A stretch of DNA of 46,481 bases from JBBDIP01 sp040880305 (GCA_040880305.1 JBBDIP010000010.1:1-46481), one strand, 5' to 3'. Positions 34,726 to 42,391 are shown, numbered from the stretch's first letter. Numbers and translations are program-made. Notes: generated by a model from the letters alone, not told the origin.

Positions 34726-35272
34726 CCTGCGGCTTTCCCGGCTCCATGTTCCGTTGCCTGTCAGCTATCTCTTCCTTTTCCCTGTCCGACACGGTCACCT
34801 TGAGGACTCCAGCGATGACCAGGATGACCACGACGTTTGTCGCCCAACGGGTTACCGAGAAGGTCGCCCCCAGCGAGGTTGTCTCGAACAGGAACATCGG
34901 CACTTTGAGCGTAGACCAGGCGCCAAGGAAGACCATAACGTTGAAGAAGGAAGCGCCCTTGCGGAGCATCATGGAGGCGATTGGGAAGGCGGCATACAGA
35001 GGTCCGGCGGCAAGCGCGCCGAGCAAGATTGCCAGGAACCCGCCGGTCAGCGCGGACTTCTCGCCCATGTACCGCACAACGGTCTCGCGGGATACGTAGA
35101 CATCGGTCAGTCCCATCAGTATGAAGATGGCAGGGATGATGGATACCATCTCACGAACATTCCCCACCATGTTCTGGACGATCGCCCCCTGGCTGTCCGG
35201 GAAGATGACGCTGAGCAGGCCCGCGAGAAGCAACATCAGTATCGCAAAGAGGTATCTCCTGCCAGTCTTCAT
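34715..35272 (-). CDS. COG0701-type permease, C-terminal half-protein
   Basis: The 185-residue protein has about four to five membrane segments. It contains IPAIFILMGLTDVYVSRE and LGALAAGPLYAAFPIA, typical of the DUF318/UPF0718 permease superfamily. A full-length permease has two such halves; here they are encoded by two genes overlapping as ATGA (35269-35272). The superfamily includes ArsP, but the substrate here is unknown. The tail is charged. The PadR-regulated gene order suggests control by the regulator upstream. Confidence 0.8.
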   Translation of the reverse strand: MKTGRRYLFAILMLLLAGLLSVIFPDSQGAIVQNMVGNVREMVSIIPAIFILMGLTDVYVSRETVVRYMGEKSALTGGFLAILLGALAAGPLYAAFPIASMMLRKGASFFNVMVFLGAWSTLKVPMFLFETTSLGATFSVTRWATNVVVILVIAGVLKVTVSDREKEEIADRQRNMEPGKPQVTR

Positions 35273-35751
35273 CTCACAACCACCCCGATCACCCAGGCCA
35301 CTAGGAATGATGCCAGGTAGGCGAGAGAGTTTCGAATTAACGCCGTGCGTTTACCGAAGTAGTGAACCTCGAGCGGCATGGTCACTATGCCGACCATCAT
35401 CAACGTGGACACCAGCACAGCTATCTGCGGGATGCCAGCGCCCAGCGAGACCAGGGACTTGGCGAGCGGGAAGGCGATGAATCCTGGGACAAGGGTTACC
35501 GACCCTATGATCGAGGTGAGAAGCATACCCCAGATACCGGTGTTCCTACCGACGACCTGGCTGATCATACTCGGCGTGACAAACGCCAGCATGATGCTGA
35601 TGAGAAGGATTATCCCAATGAACTGCGGCAGTATGTTCTCAAGGCTGTTCCAGGCTTTCTTCAGCCCTTGCCTGGTCCTTTTCGGATCCCTGATTGCTGA
35701 CGCGCATAGGAGAGCGGAGGTCAGACCCCATATGGCAGCGGTGAACGACAT
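35269..35751 (-). CDS. COG0701-type permease, N-terminal half-protein
   Basis: This 160-residue membrane protein has LENILPQFIGIILLISIMLA, GSVTLVPGFIAFPLAKSL and VTMPLEVHYFGKR, the paired-half pattern of DUF318 permeases. It precedes and overlaps the second half-gene by 4 nt. The two products probably assemble into one transporter. It lies downstream of the PadR regulator on the same strand. Confidence 0.8.
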   Translation of the reverse strand: MSFTAAIWGLTSALLCASAIRDPKRTRQGLKKAWNSLENILPQFIGIILLISIMLAFVTPSMISQVVGRNTGIWGMLLTSIIGSVTLVPGFIAFPLAKSLVSLGAGIPQIAVLVSTLMMVGIVTMPLEVHYFGKRTALIRNSLAYLASFLVAWVIGVVVR

Positions 35752-35816
35752 CCAGCGGCTTCCCCCGTTCCTCTGAGTACCAACTCTCTCTCCAGCTGCT
35801 CCAGCCTTTCCTTCAT
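35721..35816 (-). CDS. Possible 31-residue coiled-coil peptide
   Basis: An ATG at 35816, 10 nt after the padR stop, opens MKERLEQLERELVLRGTGEA and ends at a TGA inside the permease gene. The first half could form a short coiled coil. There is no clear ribosome binding site, and it overlaps the permease start, so it may be chance or the remnant of a longer gene. Confidence 0.2.
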   Translation of the reverse strand: MKERLEQLERELVLRGTGEAAGCRSPLPYGV

Positions 35817-35825
35817 GAAATACTA

Positions 35826-36215
35826 TCAGAGCCCGAGCTTCCCGAACCGATCGAGGAAGGTATTTAGGGTCGCGATGTTGAGTCTGATCGTATCCGTCCA
35901 GGCTTTAATAAGTTCCCTGCCCTCCGGAGTCACCTCGTAGAACCTTCTGGCCGGTCCCGATCCTGTGGTATCCCATTCAGAGCGGATCATCCTCTGGTCC
36001 TCGAGACGTCTCAGGTTCCTGTAGATCATTCCGGGATCCTGACCCTCTCCAAAGCCAAAGTCCTGAAGGCGGGAGATGAGGTCGTAACCGTGGGCAGGCC
36101 TTTCGAGTAGGAGCAACAGAAGAGAAGGTTCGATGAACCGCGCCATTCTGGAACCCATGCAACTGCAAGAACCGGGACGATGCTCCCCACAATCCGAGTG
36201 ATAACCTCCACCCAT
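35826..36215 (-). CDS. PadR-family regulator with cysteine-rich N-terminus
   Basis: The 129-residue protein holds a PadR winged helix: LLLLLLERPAHGYDLISRL, GMIYRNLRRLEDQRMI and RRFYEVTPEGRELI. Its N-terminus (DCGEHRPGSCSCMG) holds three cysteines and two nearby His, which could bind a metal; this extension is known in some PadR proteins. It is followed by the split permease genes. A perfect inverted repeat upstream is a likely autoregulatory site. Confidence 0.88.
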   Translation of the reverse strand: MGGGYHSDCGEHRPGSCSCMGSRMARFIEPSLLLLLLERPAHGYDLISRLQDFGFGEGQDPGMIYRNLRRLEDQRMIRSEWDTTGSGPARRFYEVTPEGRELIKAWTDTIRLNIATLNTFLDRFGKLGL

Positions 36216-36228
36216 GACTGCGTCCTCC

Positions 36229-36253
36229 CTCTATGTGCGTGATGCACATAGAG
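36229..36253. promoter_or_regulatory. Perfect dyad upstream of the padR gene
   Basis: CTCTATGTGC-N5-GCACATAGAG is a perfect 10-bp inverted repeat lying 13 nt before the padR start. A TTGACG at 36269-36264 on the minus strand could be the -35 box. PadR proteins bind such dyads (typically with ATGT/ACAT cores), so autorepression is likely. Confidence 0.75.
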
Positions 36254-36311
36254 ACAGTACATCCGTCAAGGCAGAAGCGCAAGTGGAATTAGCGGGCTGA
36301 TAGAGAGAAGG

Positions 36312-36350
36312 ATCCGGCCGGGGTGTCACTAGTTCATGCCCCGGCCGGAT
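36312..36350. terminator. Strong hairpin after the mrp-nifX transcript
   Basis: A perfect 12-bp stem ATCCGGCCGGGG / CCCCGGCCGGAT with a 15-nt loop lies 12 nt past the nifX-type stop. The minus strand continues CCTTCTCTC, a weak T-rich tail. Confidence 0.65.
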
Positions 36351-36362
36351 CAAGGCGTCTTC

Positions 36363-36698
36363 CTATTCGTGATGCTCGCAGGCGCTGTCCCCGAGGTCCA
36401 GAGTCCCGTCGAGGTACTTCACCATGACTTCGTTCACATCACCATCTGCGCCGGTCACGACCTCGATATGGTTCTGGCGAAACAGCCCGATTGCCCTGGG
36501 GCCCATTCCGCCGGCGATTATGCAGTTGACGCCATGGGAGGCAAGGAAACCCGGCAAGACCCCCGGTTCATGCCCGGGGTTGGCCAACTCTGACTTGCGT
36601 TCAATCTTTCCGCCCTGAATGTCAAACAATACATATTCAGGACACTTCCCAAAATGCTGAGCTACCTGGCCGTTTTCCGAAGCTACGGCGATTCTCAT
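36363..36698 (-). CDS. NifX/NifB-type Fe-Mo cofactor binding family protein (copy 1)
   Basis: The 111-residue protein starts MRIAVASENGQVAQHFGKCP, the signature of the dinitrogenase iron-molybdenum cofactor family (MTH1175-like). GVNCIIAGGMGPRAIGLF and a C-terminal CEHHE follow. Members bind metal clusters or their precursors; outside nitrogenase operons the role is unknown, and no nitrogenase genes are visible here. The gene lies 6 nt downstream of mrp and is surely co-transcribed with it. Confidence 0.9.
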   Translation of the reverse strand: MRIAVASENGQVAQHFGKCPEYVLFDIQGGKIERKSELANPGHEPGVLPGFLASHGVNCIIAGGMGPRAIGLFRQNHIEVVTGADGDVNEVMVKYLDGTLDLGDSACEHHE

Positions 36699-36704
36699 GA
36701 ATTC

Positions 36705-37538
36705 CTACCTTCTTTCACTCACATTTGTCCGTCTCAGGGGGACCCTTGCTTCGACTATGGAAACCAGGGATTCACCGACCTCGGAACGACAATCTTCGAT
36801 GGCCCCCTTATCGCCCATTTCTGAGATCTTGGGATCTATAGGCAGTATCCCGAGCAGTTCGACGCCCATGGCAGATGCCGCGTCCGCAGCGCTGCCGGAG
36901 CCAAAGGGCTCTATCCTGCCACCGCAATGGGGACACTGGATCCATGCCATGTTTTGGATCATGCCCAGGATGGGGACGTTCAACATGCGGACCATGTTCA
37001 CGGATTTCCTTACGACCATCTGCGACAGGTCCTGCGGCGTCGTCACAATGACCACCCCATCGACAGGAAGCGATTGCAGGACAGTTAGCGACACATCTCC
37101 GGTCCCCGGTGGAAGATCGATGACCATATAGTCGACCTCGCCCCATACCACGTCGGTCCAGAACTGCTTCACCGCGCCGGCGATGAGAGGTCCACGCCAG
37201 ATCACCGGCAGGTCCTCCTTATCGAGGAGGAGGTTTAGAGACATCACTCGGATCCCCAACCCCGTCATCTGAGGAAGGAGTTGATCATCAAGGGTAGTGG
37301 GATCGCGTTTTAGCCCAAAGAGCTTGGGGATGCTTGGCCCGGTCACGTCGGCATCGAGAAGGGCGACGCTGTAGCCGCGCCTCGCCAGCTCTGAGGCGAG
37401 AAGTGCTGCTACCGATGACTTCCCCACACCTCCCTTGCCGCTCATTACGGCTACTACGCGACTGATGCGGCTATTGGCGGGTTGACCCAGTTTCTCTATG
37501 CCTTGCTTGGATCTGGTCTGCTCCGGCTCTGCCGACAA
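36705..37538 (-). CDS. mrp: Mrp/NBP35-type Fe-S carrier ATPase
   Basis: The 277-residue P-loop protein has VMSGKGGVGKSSVAALLA (deviant Walker A), LLDADVTGPSIPKLFG, VIDLPPGTGDVSLT and the cluster-binding CPHCGG near the C-terminus. Mrp/ApbC proteins carry 4Fe-4S clusters to apo-targets. It lacks the N-terminal DUF59 domain, as in NBP35-type forms of anaerobes. It is first in a transcript with the NifX-type gene and diverges from the DUF134 regulator gene. Confidence 0.93.
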   Translation of the reverse strand: MSAEPEQTRSKQGIEKLGQPANSRISRVVAVMSGKGGVGKSSVAALLASELARRGYSVALLDADVTGPSIPKLFGLKRDPTTLDDQLLPQMTGLGIRVMSLNLLLDKEDLPVIWRGPLIAGAVKQFWTDVVWGEVDYMVIDLPPGTGDVSLTVLQSLPVDGVVIVTTPQDLSQMVVRKSVNMVRMLNVPILGMIQNMAWIQCPHCGGRIEPFGSGSAADAASAMGVELLGILPIDPKISEMGDKGAIEDCRSEVGESLVSIVEARVPLRRTNVSERR

Positions 37539-37561
37539 CGACTGTCATCTCCTGTCCTTGG

Positions 37562-37606
37562 TTATGGATGTATACCCATAATAGCGTATCTGCGTCGTTA
37601 AGCCAA
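37562..37606 (-). promoter_or_regulatory. mrp promoter with 20-bp dyad shared with second nifX-type gene
   Basis: On the minus strand TTGGCT (37606-37601) and TATTAT (37583-37578) are spaced by 17 nt. Overlapping the -10 box and running downstream is the 20-bp dyad TTATGGGTATACATCCATAA (37581-37562). The same arrangement, TTATGGGT-N4-AYCCATWA, occurs at 40823-40842. The site lies in the divergent mrp/DUF134 intergenic region, so it could control both genes. Confidence 0.75.
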
Positions 37607-37671
37607 CAATAGTCATGGAAAACTTGACAGGCGGCTGGTCCACGCTGCATCCTGATTCCAGGAGGTGCCGT

Positions 37672-38121
37672 ATGCCGAGACCAACCAAACCGAGGTGGGT
37701 TGAGTTCACCCCCACCGTCACTTACTTCAAGCCCGCCGGGATACGTATGCGAGAACTTGAAGAAGTGTCGCTCGGGATTGACGAGGTGGAGGCGCTCAGG
37801 CTCAAGGACCTAACGGGGCTGGAACAGGAAGACTGCGCTAAGCGCATGAACCTGGCTCAAAGCACGTTTCAGAGGGTCCTCACAGCAGCCAGGACTAAGG
37901 TTTCGAGGGCCCTAATCGAAGGAAAGGCCCTGCGTATCGAGGGCGGCAACTACCTGGTCTCCCCGTCAGTCTTCACCTGTCGGGACTGCGGCCTTGAATG
38001 GCCTAACCAGCGGAGGGGCCCACAGCAAGATCTACAGTGCCCATCCTGCGGCAGTCGAAAGGTCGATGAAAGCAGGGGCGCTCCCTGTGGCGAGAAACCG
38101 GACCCGGATGACTACTGCTAG
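37672..38121 (+). CDS. DUF134/UPF0251 DNA-binding protein with zinc ribbon
   Basis: ATG 37672 has AGGAGGTG 5 nt upstream. The 149-residue product opens MPRPTKPRWVEFTPTVTYFK and has a sigma-70 region 4-like helix-turn-helix (GIDEVEALRLKDLTGLEQED, CAKRMNLAQSTFQRVL). A C-terminal zinc ribbon, CRDCGLEW...CPSCGS, follows. DUF134 proteins occur beside NifX-type and Mrp genes in many anaerobes and are predicted regulators. It is the best local candidate to bind the shared 20-bp dyad. Its TAG overlaps the opposing DtxR stop (CTAG). Confidence 0.9.
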   Translation: MPRPTKPRWVEFTPTVTYFKPAGIRMRELEEVSLGIDEVEALRLKDLTGLEQEDCAKRMNLAQSTFQRVLTAARTKVSRALIEGKALRIEGGNYLVSPSVFTCRDCGLEWPNQRRGPQQDLQCPSCGSRKVDESRGAPCGEKPDPDDYC

Positions 38122-38513
38122 TCCTTGATCTGATGGGCAAGTGTCTTCTCGAGGAATGCCACCATTCTCTGCATTGATTCAGTCCCAACAGCGTGTTCCA
38201 TCTGGCAGGCGTCCTGCTCGGCTTTCTCTGGATCGACCCCAAGGACGTCCCGGAGGAATGTGAGAAGAATGACGTGTCTTCGCCGGACGGCCCTAGCTTC
38301 CTCGGTGCCGATCTCAGTCAGGAAGATCCGGCCATACTTCTCCTGCGTCACAAAGCCTCTTTCCTTAAGCAGACTCATGGCCTCAGATACGCTGGACTTG
38401 GCAACGCCCAGGCGTGACGCAACGTCAGTAACCCGCACGGCCCCGTTCGGATCTGCCAGCGCGAGCAACACCTCTAGGTAGTCCTCTATTGATGAAGATA
38501 GTGGTTTGGTCAC
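38118..38513 (-). CDS. DtxR/MntR-family metalloregulator
   Basis: From GTG 38513 (GGAAAG 7 nt upstream) the product is 131 residues: SSSIEDYLEVLLALADP, VASRLGVAKSSVSEAMSLLKERGFV (winged helix) and a metal-binding/dimer domain with RRRHVILLTFLRDVLGVD and EQDACQMEHAVG. The Cys, Glu and His residues match the DtxR/MntR metal site. It probably senses Fe2+ or Mn2+ and controls the divergent feoB-feoA genes. An open frame extends a further 14 codons upstream to ATG 38555. Confidence 0.9.
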   Translation of the reverse strand: MTKPLSSSIEDYLEVLLALADPNGAVRVTDVASRLGVAKSSVSEAMSLLKERGFVTQEKYGRIFLTEIGTEEARAVRRRHVILLTFLRDVLGVDPEKAEQDACQMEHAVGTESMQRMVAFLEKTLAHQIKD

Positions 38514-38620
38514 CCGGTTTCTTTCCACACGAACCCTGTGTATCCTCCCGCTCACTGAGACGCCCTTGCGAAAGCCTCAGGCAACCGTCCACACTTGAGG
38601 AGCCAGTTTGTTTCATGCTG

Positions 38621-38699
38621 TTCACTCTCCGGTGTTTCGATGTATACTCTATAGAGGAATGTTCGGATAACCTAACTCCAAAAGTTCGGTTTGCCTAAC
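38621..38699 (+). promoter_or_regulatory. feoB promoter with two DtxR-like boxes
   Basis: TTCACT (38621-38626) and TATACT (38643-38648) are spaced by 16 nt. Downstream of the expected start lie GTTCGGATAACCTAAC (38661-38676) and GTTCGGTTTGCCTAAC (38684-38699). Each is a near-perfect GTTcGG-N4-CCtAAC dyad like DtxR/IdeR boxes, and they repeat at 23-bp spacing. Iron-dependent repression is inferred. Confidence 0.8.
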
Positions 38700-38731
38700 A
38701 CAGCGACGGTTGGAACAGGGAGGAACAAGAC

Positions 38732-40522
38732 ATGGATGATACCAGCGATAATCTAGTTCAAAAGCCCATTCGCAACAAATACGCATCCACTCGCCAGTGT
38801 ACTGTTGCACTGGTCGGACAACCCAATGTAGGCAAGAGCGTCATCCTAAACTCCCTGACTGGCGCCGACGCTGTTGTGTCGAACTACCCTGGGACTACCG
38901 TCGAGGTGACCCGAGGAAGTCTCGCTCTCCCTTTGGGTGGTCGCGCCACCGTAATCGACACTCCCGGCGTTTACAGCCTTCAGTCCGGAACCGACGAACA
39001 GGCGGTGACCCAGAGGATTTTGGCCGAGGAGAAGATCGACCTCATCGTTGACGTCTGCGACGCCTGTAACCTTGAGCGCAGCCTGCGACTCACACTGGAA
39101 TTACTCGGGCTGGGAATTCCTTTAGTTGTGGTGGTCAATCAGATGGACATGGCGGAGGAAGCCGGGATTTCGGTCGATGTGAGCAAACTGGCCTCCTCTT
39201 TGCAGATCCGTTCGATGTCAATGATTGCCCTTCGTGGAGAGGGTATAACCGAACTGAGGAGCCTGATCGATGAACAACTGCCGGCCGCCGACCGCATCGC
39301 TCCCACTTCAGGAAATGCCCGCACTCTTCCCTGCGGCAGGAGCCGTCGGTGCTCAACGTGCCCAGACAATAGCGCGGCCGCCCGTCAACTTGCCTCCGGT
39401 GTGGTGTCGCGCCGCGCCAATACCCCAGTCAGTCCGCGAGCCAAACTGGAGAGGTTAGTCGATTCGCCGCTCACGGGGATTCCGCTGCTCTCCCTCACCG
39501 TATGGGCAGCGTTCCGGCTTGTCGTCACGTTCATGACCCTCGCGGAAAACATGATGGAGTCGGCGCTCGCGCCCGTCATCACTGGGTTCGCGCGGTTGAC
39601 CCTTTCCTTGGCCCGCTATCCGCTGCTCAAGACTATCCTTGCCGCGGTCCCCGATGGCCTAGTCCTGCCCCTCTCCGTCGTCATGCCGGCAATGATCGCC
39701 ATATATCTTACGATGGCAGTCCTTGAGGACACCGGTCTCCTTCCAAGGATCGCCATCACGACGGATCGGCTGATGTCTTCCATCGGACTTCCCGGTCAGG
39801 CTGTGATCCCGATTGTACTCGGGTTTGGGTGCAAGGCGCCGGCCATTCTTGGCACAAGAGCGCTGCCTGGGAAGCGGGAGCGGTTCATAGCCACCTGCCT
39901 CCTGGCTATCACGGTCCCATGCGCGGCAAGCCTGGGAATCATCACGGGAGTGGGACAGTCGTTTGGAGCAAGTCTCCCTATCATCTATGGCACCATGGCG
40001 ACAGTGTTTGTACTGCTCGGGATGGCAATGGGGCGAAGCGGGCGATCGGCAGACCGTGAAATGGTCCTCGAGATACCTCCCTTACGCTGGCCTGCCGCCC
40101 CCAACATCATGGCCAAACTGCGGATGCGGTTTGCGGGCTTCTTTACCCACGTATTACCGCTATTGGTTGTCACGAGCGTGGCGGTGAGGGTCCTGGTCGA
40201 GACCGGCGTACTGTCATTTGTGACCCGCCTAAGCCCCCTCACCTCTCGCATCTTCGGGATTAGCGGGGAAGCGATGGCAGCCGTACTTGTATCAATTGTC
40301 CAAAGGTACATGGCCCCGATGGTGCTCCTAAATCTGCCCTTGTCAGCCAGGGAAGCAACGATAGCAGGCTCGATGGTCTCTGTGTCGTTGCCCTGCTTGC
40401 CGGTGGCCCTCCTCATAGGACGGGAACTTGGTTGGACCTCTCTGGCCAAGATAGTCGCATTGGCCGCAGGACTATCCCTCCTGACCGGGTCCGTCCTAAA
40501 CGCAGTCTTGCCGGCGTTCTAG
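38732..40522 (+). CDS. feoB: FeoB-type ferrous iron transporter
   Basis: The 596-residue protein has an N-terminal G domain: GQPNVGKS (residues 29-36), NYPGTTVE, DTPG (76-79) and NQMD (136-139). About eight membrane segments with two Gate-like motifs follow (FGCKAPAILGTRAL, SLPCLPVALL). The linker carries CGRSRRCSTCP. It is shorter than E. coli FeoB (773) and uses GQPNVGKS instead of GNPNxGKT, and a Gate cysteine is kept in VPCAASLG. It most likely imports Fe2+. GGGAGGA precedes the ATG, and feoA follows 31 nt downstream. Confidence 0.9.
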   Translation: MDDTSDNLVQKPIRNKYASTRQCTVALVGQPNVGKSVILNSLTGADAVVSNYPGTTVEVTRGSLALPLGGRATVIDTPGVYSLQSGTDEQAVTQRILAEEKIDLIVDVCDACNLERSLRLTLELLGLGIPLVVVVNQMDMAEEAGISVDVSKLASSLQIRSMSMIALRGEGITELRSLIDEQLPAADRIAPTSGNARTLPCGRSRRCSTCPDNSAAARQLASGVVSRRANTPVSPRAKLERLVDSPLTGIPLLSLTVWAAFRLVVTFMTLAENMMESALAPVITGFARLTLSLARYPLLKTILAAVPDGLVLPLSVVMPAMIAIYLTMAVLEDTGLLPRIAITTDRLMSSIGLPGQAVIPIVLGFGCKAPAILGTRALPGKRERFIATCLLAITVPCAASLGIITGVGQSFGASLPIIYGTMATVFVLLGMAMGRSGRSADREMVLEIPPLRWPAAPNIMAKLRMRFAGFFTHVLPLLVVTSVAVRVLVETGVLSFVTRLSPLTSRIFGISGEAMAAVLVSIVQRYMAPMVLLNLPLSAREATIAGSMVSVSLPCLPVALLIGRELGWTSLAKIVALAAGLSLLTGSVLNAVLPAF

Positions 40523-40553
40523 CCTCGTTTCAATCTTGGAAGGAGGGAACTGC

Positions 40554-40796
40554 ATGACGCTCGCTGACGCACGATCTGGAGACACACTGGTGGTTGGCTC
40601 CGCCATGGGCCGGGGTGCCCAGATTCGGCTATGGGATCTTGGGGTGATCCCCGGCACCGTGGTGCAGGTGATCGCCGCGCACCCGTTTCGTGGCCCTGTG
40701 CTGATCAAGACCGGAGGGACAAAAGTTGCCGTCGGAAGGGGACTCGCAGACTCGGTTTCCGTCAGATTCGCCGAGCCCCCGGAACTGTGTTATTGA
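40554..40796 (+). CDS. feoA: FeoA-type SH3-like protein
   Basis: This 80-residue protein starts MTLADARSGDTLVVGSAMGR and includes RLWDLGVIPGTVVQVI and GRGLADSVSVRF, the SH3-like beta-barrel of FeoA. FeoA supports FeoB function. GGAAGGAGGG precedes the ATG at 40554. Its order after feoB is the reverse of many operons. The TGA stop overlaps the -35 box of the next promoter. Confidence 0.92.
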   Translation: MTLADARSGDTLVVGSAMGRGAQIRLWDLGVIPGTVVQVIAAHPFRGPVLIKTGGTKVAVGRGLADSVSVRFAEPPELCY

Positions 40797-40842
40797 TATA
40801 TACCCACAATGGAGTATGATAGTTATGGGTAACGACCCATTA
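40793..40842 (+). promoter_or_regulatory. Promoter and 20-bp dyad for second nifX-type gene
   Basis: TTGATA (40793-40798) and TATGAT (40815-40820) are spaced by 16 nt. The dyad TTATGGGTAACGACCCATTA (40823-40842) starts 2 nt after the -10 box, and a further half-site TACCCACAA lies in the spacer (40801-40809). The dyad matches the one at the mrp promoter. Confidence 0.75.
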
Positions 40843-40891
40843 GCTTTCCGAGACGAATGCAGACTTGAAAGCAGAGGTGAATCGCGACTCC

Positions 40892-41239
40892 ATGAAACTG
40901 GCCATTTGTTCCCAAGGACGTGGTCTGGATTCCCGCGTTGACTCCCGGTTCGGTCGTTGTTCCTACTTCAACATCATCGACACCGAGTCCGGAGAGTTAG
41001 AGACCTTATCGAACGCATCGATTGAGGCATCGCACGGAGCAGGCACGGCAGTTACCCAAGCGCTCGCCTCGGCAGGGGTTCAGGCCGTCTGCGCCGAGCA
41101 CATTGGACCCAATGCCTATTCCGCTCTGTCTGCAGCGGGCATAGCCATGTATCGTTCCAACGAATCGGAGACTGTCACGGATGTTGTCAGCGCTTTCCGA
41201 GCCGGAAAATTGGCCCCCCATTCAGGGGCCACCAACTAG
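40892..41239 (+). CDS. NifX/NifB-type Fe-Mo cofactor binding family protein (copy 2)
   Basis: The 115-residue protein starts MKLAICSQGRGLDSRVDSRF with the following GRCSYFNIID, again the cofactor-binding family. GVQAVCAEHIGPNAYSAL is the second conserved block. AGAGGTGA lies 11 nt before the ATG at 40892. It differs from copy 1 in lacking the C-terminal His cluster. It is first in a transcript with the DUF5320, MinD-type and CyuA-type genes. Confidence 0.88.
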   Translation: MKLAICSQGRGLDSRVDSRFGRCSYFNIIDTESGELETLSNASIEASHGAGTAVTQALASAGVQAVCAEHIGPNAYSALSAAGIAMYRSNESETVTDVVSAFRAGKLAPHSGATN

Positions 41240-41264
41240 GTGAATCATGAAAGGAGATAGTGAA

Positions 41265-41597
41265 ATGCCAAGAGGAGATGGTACTGGACCCTGGGGAGCC
41301 GGACCTGTAACTGGCAGAGGTCTCGGATGGTGCCCGGGTTATCGTGGGTCAGGCTTCGGCTTTCCGCCTGGGAGAGCATGGGGTCACGGCTACGGCGCCG
41401 GTCGCAGTCTTGGATGGAGAAACGCTGGTTACTGGTGCGGCCCCGGAGCTGAGCTGAACTCCGTCGCGCAAGAACGGGCGGTCCTCCAGCGGCAGTTGGA
41501 GGCCATCCAATCCAATCTGACTACCATTGACCAGCTGATGGGTGCTGAGGGCTCTAAACAGAGAGAAGGCTCGACAAAGGAAGACAAGGGCGAATAA
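41265..41597 (+). CDS. DUF5320 glycine-rich protein
   Basis: The 110-residue protein starts MPRGDGTGPWGAGPVTGRGL, the DUF5320 signature, followed by an aromatic Gly-rich region with two cysteines (LGWCPGYRG, GYWCGPG). It ends in a coiled coil (LQRQLEAIQSNLTTIDQLMG). Such proteins accompany NifX- and Mrp-type genes in anaerobes; function unknown. AAGGAGATAG precedes the ATG. The last base of its stop codon overlaps the ATG of the next gene. Confidence 0.85.
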   Translation: MPRGDGTGPWGAGPVTGRGLGWCPGYRGSGFGFPPGRAWGHGYGAGRSLGWRNAGYWCGPGAELNSVAQERAVLQRQLEAIQSNLTTIDQLMGAEGSKQREGSTKEDKGE

Positions 41598-42347
41598 TGG
41601 CCGCTGGCGGACCGATACAGATATCCGTGGCCAGCGGAAAGGGAGGCACCGGCAAGACGACGGTTGCCCTCAACCTTGCCTGCACGGCGTCGCGGACTCT
41701 TCGAGTCCAGGTCCTCTCTCTATTACTGGAGAACACGGTTGTGGAGACCCAGGAATTTGGCGGGGGTTTGAAGGCTCGGATTGATGCCAGGAAGTGCGAT
41801 GCTTGCGGAATATGCGAGAAATCCTGCCGGTTCCACGCGATCGAATCCCTGTCGATCGATCCGGTCTTCTGCGAGGGATGTGGCCTGTGCCAGCTGCTGT
41901 GCCCAACTCGGGCAATAGAGATGTACCCGGAGCTCTCCGGACACTGGTACGTCTCAGAAACGGCCAGAGGCCCCCTGGTCCACGCCCGGCTTGAGCCAGG
42001 AGGCGATAACTCTGGCCGGCTCGTCACTGTCGTCCGGCATTCACGACCTGAAGCGTGTGATGGAGGTCTGCCGGCGTCTCAACGTCCGAACAACACTCAG
42101 CATTAACAAATACGACGTTGACCTGGACAACACCGAACGGATACGCGCTATAGCAGGTCAGACCAGCCCCGTCCTCGGCCTCATACCGTATGATCAGGCG
42201 GTGCCGAGGGCAATGGATGAAGGCGTACCCGTTGTCACTTTCAAGAGTCCGGCCGCCACCGCTCTTGTGAACCTCTGGACTCGGGTCCGGGAGGAGTTGC
42301 ACCGAGAAGGAGCTCCGTCTCGACGGGCGCACTCGAAAGGACGATAA
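41597..42347 (+). pseudogene. MinD-superfamily ATPase with ferredoxin insert, disrupted
   Basis: The first frame (41597-42106) has ASGKGGTGKTTVALNLA (Walker A) and two 4Fe-4S motifs (CDACGICEKSC, CEGCGLCQLLCP). The C-terminal part, GIHDLKRVMEVCRRLNV, INKYDVDL and LGLIPYDQAVPRA, is in the +1 frame (41991-42347). The segment that should hold the DxPPG-type Walker B and the VTEPT strand is missing at the junction. The LLDCDVEEPN-type loop after the P-loop is also absent. This fits a gene with internal deletions. The two frames overlap by 116 nt. Confidence 0.7.
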
Positions 42348-42391
42348 TGACATATTGCGGGCATGATGCGATTTGCCTGGGAGGGGACGTA

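Noticed and set aside
34715..35751. Assignment of the split permease as ArsP
   Set aside because: It belongs to the same broad superfamily, but I see no organoarsenical-specific motif and it is 30 kb from the ars genes.
41212..41230. GGCCCC/GGGGCC hairpin at the end of nifX copy 2 as a terminator
   Set aside because: It lies within the coding end, has no T-run, and the next genes are closely spaced.
36363..41239. Nitrogenase accessory cluster
   Set aside because: NifX-type proteins occur outside nitrogen fixation, and no nifHDK, nifE, nifN or full NifB is present.
41991..42106. Programmed +1 frameshift in the MinD-type gene
   Set aside because: Homology indicates missing sequence at the junction, which shifting frames would not restore, and no slippery site is apparent.
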